From Streptomyces phaeolivaceus (GTDB lineage Bacteria > Actinomycetota > Actinomycetes > Streptomycetales > Streptomycetaceae): a DNA stretch of 64,000 nt. Each line of letters opens with the position of its first letter. The stretch's first letter is position 1. Position numbers and translations under genes: made by a program. The notes beneath the pieces are model-generated. The model was given only the letters and a program-made list of their open reading frames with translations, did not search any database and had not been told where the DNA came from. The stretch is from positions 7,440,001-7,504,000 of the forward strand of contig NZ_CP045096.1 in the NCBI RefSeq assembly GCF_009184865.1, read 5' to 3'. Shown here in pieces: positions 61,211 to 64,000 of the stretch.

Positions 61211-62184
61211 TGGACACCGAACAGCTCACCGGCGGATCGACACTCGGACTGGGCGCATGGGCCTACGACCGCGGCGACTTCGTGCCGGCGGCCTCCCCGC
61301 GGCTGCCCCTGTCCACCCAGGGCCTGCACTACGGAACCGCCGTGTTCGAGGGGATCCGGGCGTACGCCGCGCCGAACGGGCGCCACCTCTTCCGTGTCCA
61401 TGAACACTATGCGCGCATGCTTCGCGCATGCCGCATGCTGCGCATGACCGGGATGCCCCAGTCGGTCGACGAACTCGTGGACATCACTGTCGAGTTGATC
61501 AGACGCAACGCCCATGACGACCGTCTCGACGTCTATGTGCGCCCGCTTGCTCACAAGCTCTCCCTGCTGCCCGGTACTCCCCTCGGGGTTTCACTGGCCG
61601 GGGTCTCCGACGGGCTGTCCATCGCCACGTACGGCTTCCCGCCGAACCGCTCCCCACGGCCCACCCGCTGCGTCATCAGCTCCTGGCGGCGCCCGGCCCG
61701 TGACACGCTACCGGCCCAGGCCAAGATCGCGGGAGGGTATGCGACCAGCGCCCTTGCCAGCGACGAGGCCCGCTCCGCCGGCTTCGACGACGCCATCCTG
61801 CTGGACCGGGCGGGCAATGTCGCCGAGGCCACCACCGCGAACGTGTTCGTAGTGGCGAACGGCGTCCTCAGGACTCCTCCCGCAACGGGCGACCTGCTCG
61901 CGGGCATCACCAGGGACACGGTCATCACCCTGTGCCAGGAGGCCGGTATGGCCGTCCTGGAACGCCCACTCAGCCCGATGGATCTGCGCACCGCCGACGA
62001 GGTCTTCCTCACCTCGACGGGGAAGGGCGTCGCCTCAGTGACCTCCCTCTCCGGAAAGGACATCGCGGACGGAGAAGTCGGTCCGGTCACGATCCGGGTC
62101 GCCGAGCTCTACAACACGGCCGCGACCACGTCGGACGGAGCCCGTCGGCGGTGGCTCACTCACCTCGCCCCCGAGGGCGGGTGA
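61207..62184 (+). CDS. Class IV (branched-chain type) aminotransferase (SalW-like)
   Basis: The product has 325 residues; ATG 61207 overlaps the ligase stop (ATGA), with ATG 61210 as alternative. PLP-fold IV features: 'LHYGTAVFEGIRAY', 'VYVRPLAHK', PLP-Lys in 'LPAQAKIAGGYATS', 'NVAEATTANVFV' and 'TSTGKGVASV'. BCAT-like enzymes transaminate hydrophobic 2-oxo acids. Adjacent to a prephenate decarboxylase homologue, it fits the final transamination to a cyclohexenylalanine-type amino acid in the salinosporamide route. Confidence 0.88.
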   Translation: MMDTEQLTGGSTLGLGAWAYDRGDFVPAASPRLPLSTQGLHYGTAVFEGIRAYAAPNGRHLFRVHEHYARMLRACRMLRMTGMPQSVDELVDITVELIRRNAHDDRLDVYVRPLAHKLSLLPGTPLGVSLAGVSDGLSIATYGFPPNRSPRPTRCVISSWRRPARDTLPAQAKIAGGYATSALASDEARSAGFDDAILLDRAGNVAEATTANVFVVANGVLRTPPATGDLLAGITRDTVITLCQEAGMAVLERPLSPMDLRTADEVFLTSTGKGVASVTSLSGKDIADGEVGPVTIRVAELYNTAATTSDGARRRWLTHLAPEGG

Positions 62185-62260
62185 CGGCCCGTCCGCCGGC
62201 CTCCCCGACGACCTCAGTGAACAGCCCTCTCTCCACTCACTCCACCTCCAGGGAATACGG

Positions 62261-62878
62261 ATGACGCTGCTCAGCTTCGCCACTCTTCTGAGTCCCCGCC
62301 CGGATCAACGGGTCACGATCGGCACGCTCGGCCCCCGAGGCACCAGCAGCGAGGCGGCCGCGGCCCTGTACGCGAGCCAGGCCGCGGGGACGGAGGATCC
62401 GGTGCCCGCCATCAGCCTGTACGACACCTACGAGGAAGCCGGGGACGCCCTGCGCGACGGCGAGGTGACCCATGTGATCGTGGCCAACGCCTACCGGTCG
62501 GTCAGCAAGTTCTACATGGACGCGGAACTCACACTCGCCGGAGTGTTCGTGATGGACACACCGCCGTACGGCATCGCCGTCCGCCGTGGCTCCGGCCCGG
62601 TACCCGACTCCCCGACCATCGCGAGCCATCCCGCGCCCGTGCCGATCATCACCCAGCTGCTGCCCCAGAGGCACGCCACGCACAAGGTGCTGCACTCCAC
62701 CTCCACGAGTGCCGCCGCCATCGCCGCGGTGGACGGAACCGCGGATCTCGCGCTCACCACCCTGCCGTCGGTGAGGCAGTACGGGCTGGAGTTCATCTCC
62801 GGCACCCGGCCGATCCGCATGGTGTGGTCCGTGTTCGGCAGGGCGACCTCGGCCGACGGCTCGGGCCGGGCCGCGTGA
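62261..62878 (+). CDS. Prephenate decarboxylase-like protein (SalX/BacA-like)
   Basis: The product has 205 residues. 'VTIGTLGPRGTSSEAAAAL' is the N-terminal prephenate-dehydratase fold signature. The protein ends before any ACT domain. At the catalytic Thr-Arg-Phe motif of true dehydratases the sequence reads 'VWSVFGR', so that Thr is missing. This combination is characteristic of the non-aromatising prephenate decarboxylases (BacA, SalX, AerD), which start bacilysin, salinosporamide and aeruginosin side-chain synthesis. It would supply the dihydro-ring precursor of cyclohexenylalanine. Confidence 0.87.
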   Translation: MTLLSFATLLSPRPDQRVTIGTLGPRGTSSEAAAALYASQAAGTEDPVPAISLYDTYEEAGDALRDGEVTHVIVANAYRSVSKFYMDAELTLAGVFVMDTPPYGIAVRRGSGPVPDSPTIASHPAPVPIITQLLPQRHATHKVLHSTSTSAAAIAAVDGTADLALTTLPSVRQYGLEFISGTRPIRMVWSVFGRATSADGSGRAA

Positions 62879-62900
62879 GCCGGGGAGAGGAGCGTCCGCT

Positions 62901-63890
62901 GTGCTGCTGCTGAACGGAGACCAGGTCAGGAAGGCCTTCCCCGAGGCGTCGGCGCACCATGTGGTGCGCGAGGTCATGCGCCGCTACAGCGCGGGGGAGG
63001 TGGTCCAGCCCGTACGTACGGTGCTCGGGCCGAGCCGCGACGGCTCGCTCTTCGCCACCATGCCGAGCCGTGTCACCGGCGAGCGGGACTCGGGGTACGG
63101 CCTCAAAGCTGTTCTCCACATACCCGGCAACACCGCCCGCGGGCTGCCCACCCATGTCGGCGTGGTGATCGTCTTCGACCCGGAGACCGGGCAGCCCCTT
63201 GCGATGCTGGACGGGGCGTCGGTCACCGCGATCCGTACGGCCGCTGCGTCCGCGGTGGCCAGCGAGGCCCTCGCCGCTCCGGATGCCGGGGACCTGGCGC
63301 TGATCGGCGCCGGCACCCAGGCGCGCAGCCATCTGCTGGCCCTGCGCGAGGTCCGGCGGCTGCGCCGGGTGCGCGTCTGGAACCGTGGCCGGGAGCGGGG
63401 GGAACGGTTCCTCGCCTGGGCCCGTACACAGGTGGATGCCGGTGTCGAACTGGTGGCCACGCCCGATGACGCGCTGCGCGGTGCCGATCTGGTGTGTACG
63501 ACGACCGACACGACCCAGCCCCTGGTACACGCAAAGGCCCTGGCCGAGGGCGTCCATGTCAACGCTGTCGGCTCGTCCGTGCCGGGCAGACGCGAACTCG
63601 ACGCCGCTGCGGTGGCCTCCTGTTCGGTCTTCGTCGACAGCCGGGAGGCCGCCCTGCGCGAGTCCTCGGAGATCGCCGTACCGATCGAGGAGGGCCTCGT
63701 GCCCGCGGACCGGCACCTCCCCGAGATCGGTGAGGTGCTGCTCGGCAGACACCCCGGCCGTACATCTGCCGCCGAACGCACGCTCTACAAGTCGTTGGGC
63801 ATGGCCGCGCAGGACGCCGCGTCCGGTTTCGCCGTCGTCCGGGCCGCGCGGGAACTCGGCATCGGCACTGAGGTCGACTTCAGCTGCTGA
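62901..63890 (+). CDS. Ornithine cyclodeaminase / mu-crystallin family protein
   Basis: The product has 329 residues from GTG 62901. NAD(P)-binding 'LALIGAGTQARSHLLALREV' and 'GLPTHVGVVIVFDPETGQPL' are family features, both quoted up to 20 residues. Members convert ornithine to proline or reduce imines and 2-oxo acids. In this operon it could supply proline, reduce a ring or imine, or make another amino acid for the NRPS; the sequence does not decide. Confidence 0.85.
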   Translation: MLLLNGDQVRKAFPEASAHHVVREVMRRYSAGEVVQPVRTVLGPSRDGSLFATMPSRVTGERDSGYGLKAVLHIPGNTARGLPTHVGVVIVFDPETGQPLAMLDGASVTAIRTAAASAVASEALAAPDAGDLALIGAGTQARSHLLALREVRRLRRVRVWNRGRERGERFLAWARTQVDAGVELVATPDDALRGADLVCTTTDTTQPLVHAKALAEGVHVNAVGSSVPGRRELDAAAVASCSVFVDSREAALRESSEIAVPIEEGLVPADRHLPEIGEVLLGRHPGRTSAAERTLYKSLGMAAQDAASGFAVVRAARELGIGTEVDFSC

Positions 63891-63961
63891 CTCCTGCCGA
63901 GGCGCCCTGCCCCCTCACCCTCCTCACCCCCCATCGGAAGCATCGGAAGCGGAGAGCCTCC

Positions 63962-64000
63962 ATGACGGCACTACTGATCGGCAACGTCGGAGTCATCGCC
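63962..64000 (+). CDS. Start of a further gene (3' partial)
   Basis: ATG 63962 with GGAGAG upstream opens a frame beginning MTALLIGNVGVIA that runs off the window. Thirteen residues are too few to identify it. It is 71 bp downstream of the cyclodeaminase gene and probably belongs to the same operon. Confidence 0.45.
   Translation, partial: MTALLIGNVGVIA

Overview
The window is high-GC actinobacterial DNA. GTG and TTG starts, GTGA/ATGA stop-start overlaps, a stand-alone 20S proteasome beta subunit and LAL-type LuxR regulators point to Streptomyces or a close relative. I saw no tRNA, rRNA, CRISPR array, transposase or phage integrase.

Region 1 (1-11423) looks like the edge of a contractile injection system (phage-tail-like) locus. 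It has three paralogous single-pass membrane proteins that share an Ig-like module and transmembrane segment but carry different C-terminal domains (one ChW-like, two ricin-B type). It also has a Cis15-type AAA+ ATPase, a DUF4255 (Pvc16-type) protein and two divergent LuxR-family regulators. The second is a giant LAL protein with an in-frame 24-bp minisatellite and a TTA codon; the regulator intergenic region holds two arrays of 12-bp repeats.

Region 2 (11474-30677) is a hybrid PKS/NRPS cluster matching the gamma-lactam-beta-lactone proteasome inhibitor type (salinosporamide, cinnabaramide). The order is ACP-KS-AT-AT-ACP-C megasynthase, A-PCP, stand-alone ketosynthase, P450, MbtH-like protein, crotonyl-CoA carboxylase/reductase (CCR), MFS exporter and a proteasome beta paralogue. 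A divergent fatty acyl-AMP ligase/KAS III pair probably feeds a medium-chain acyl unit to the CCR. The proteasome paralogue carries Phe45 and Val49 in its S1 pocket, which supports self-resistance.

Region 3 (30707-53230) is a second, heavily fragmented NRPS/PKS set that I cannot assign to a product. The minus-strand block encodes C-PCP, MbtH, KS-AT-ACP, type II thioesterase, an atypical acyl-CoA dehydrogenase-like protein and a half-C-A protein with a Gln-like code. The plus-strand block encodes PCP, A, C-A-PCP, acyl-CoA dehydrogenase, A-PCP, a small protein, an MFS exporter and a free-standing C-like protein.

Region 4 (53276-64000) holds a second TTA-containing LAL regulator, a short LeuA-type synthase, a UbiA prenyltransferase and a plus-strand operon: Dabb protein, PaaK-like ligase, branched-chain aminotransferase, prephenate decarboxylase-like protein and ornithine cyclodeaminase family protein. 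The prephenate decarboxylase and aminotransferase are what a cyclohexenylalanine pathway needs, so the region 2 product probably depends on region 4. A 38-bp element upstream of the core megasynthase is repeated upstream of the second MbtH-like gene, and its 19-bp core recurs before the region 4 operon, suggesting co-regulation across the intervening NRPS block.
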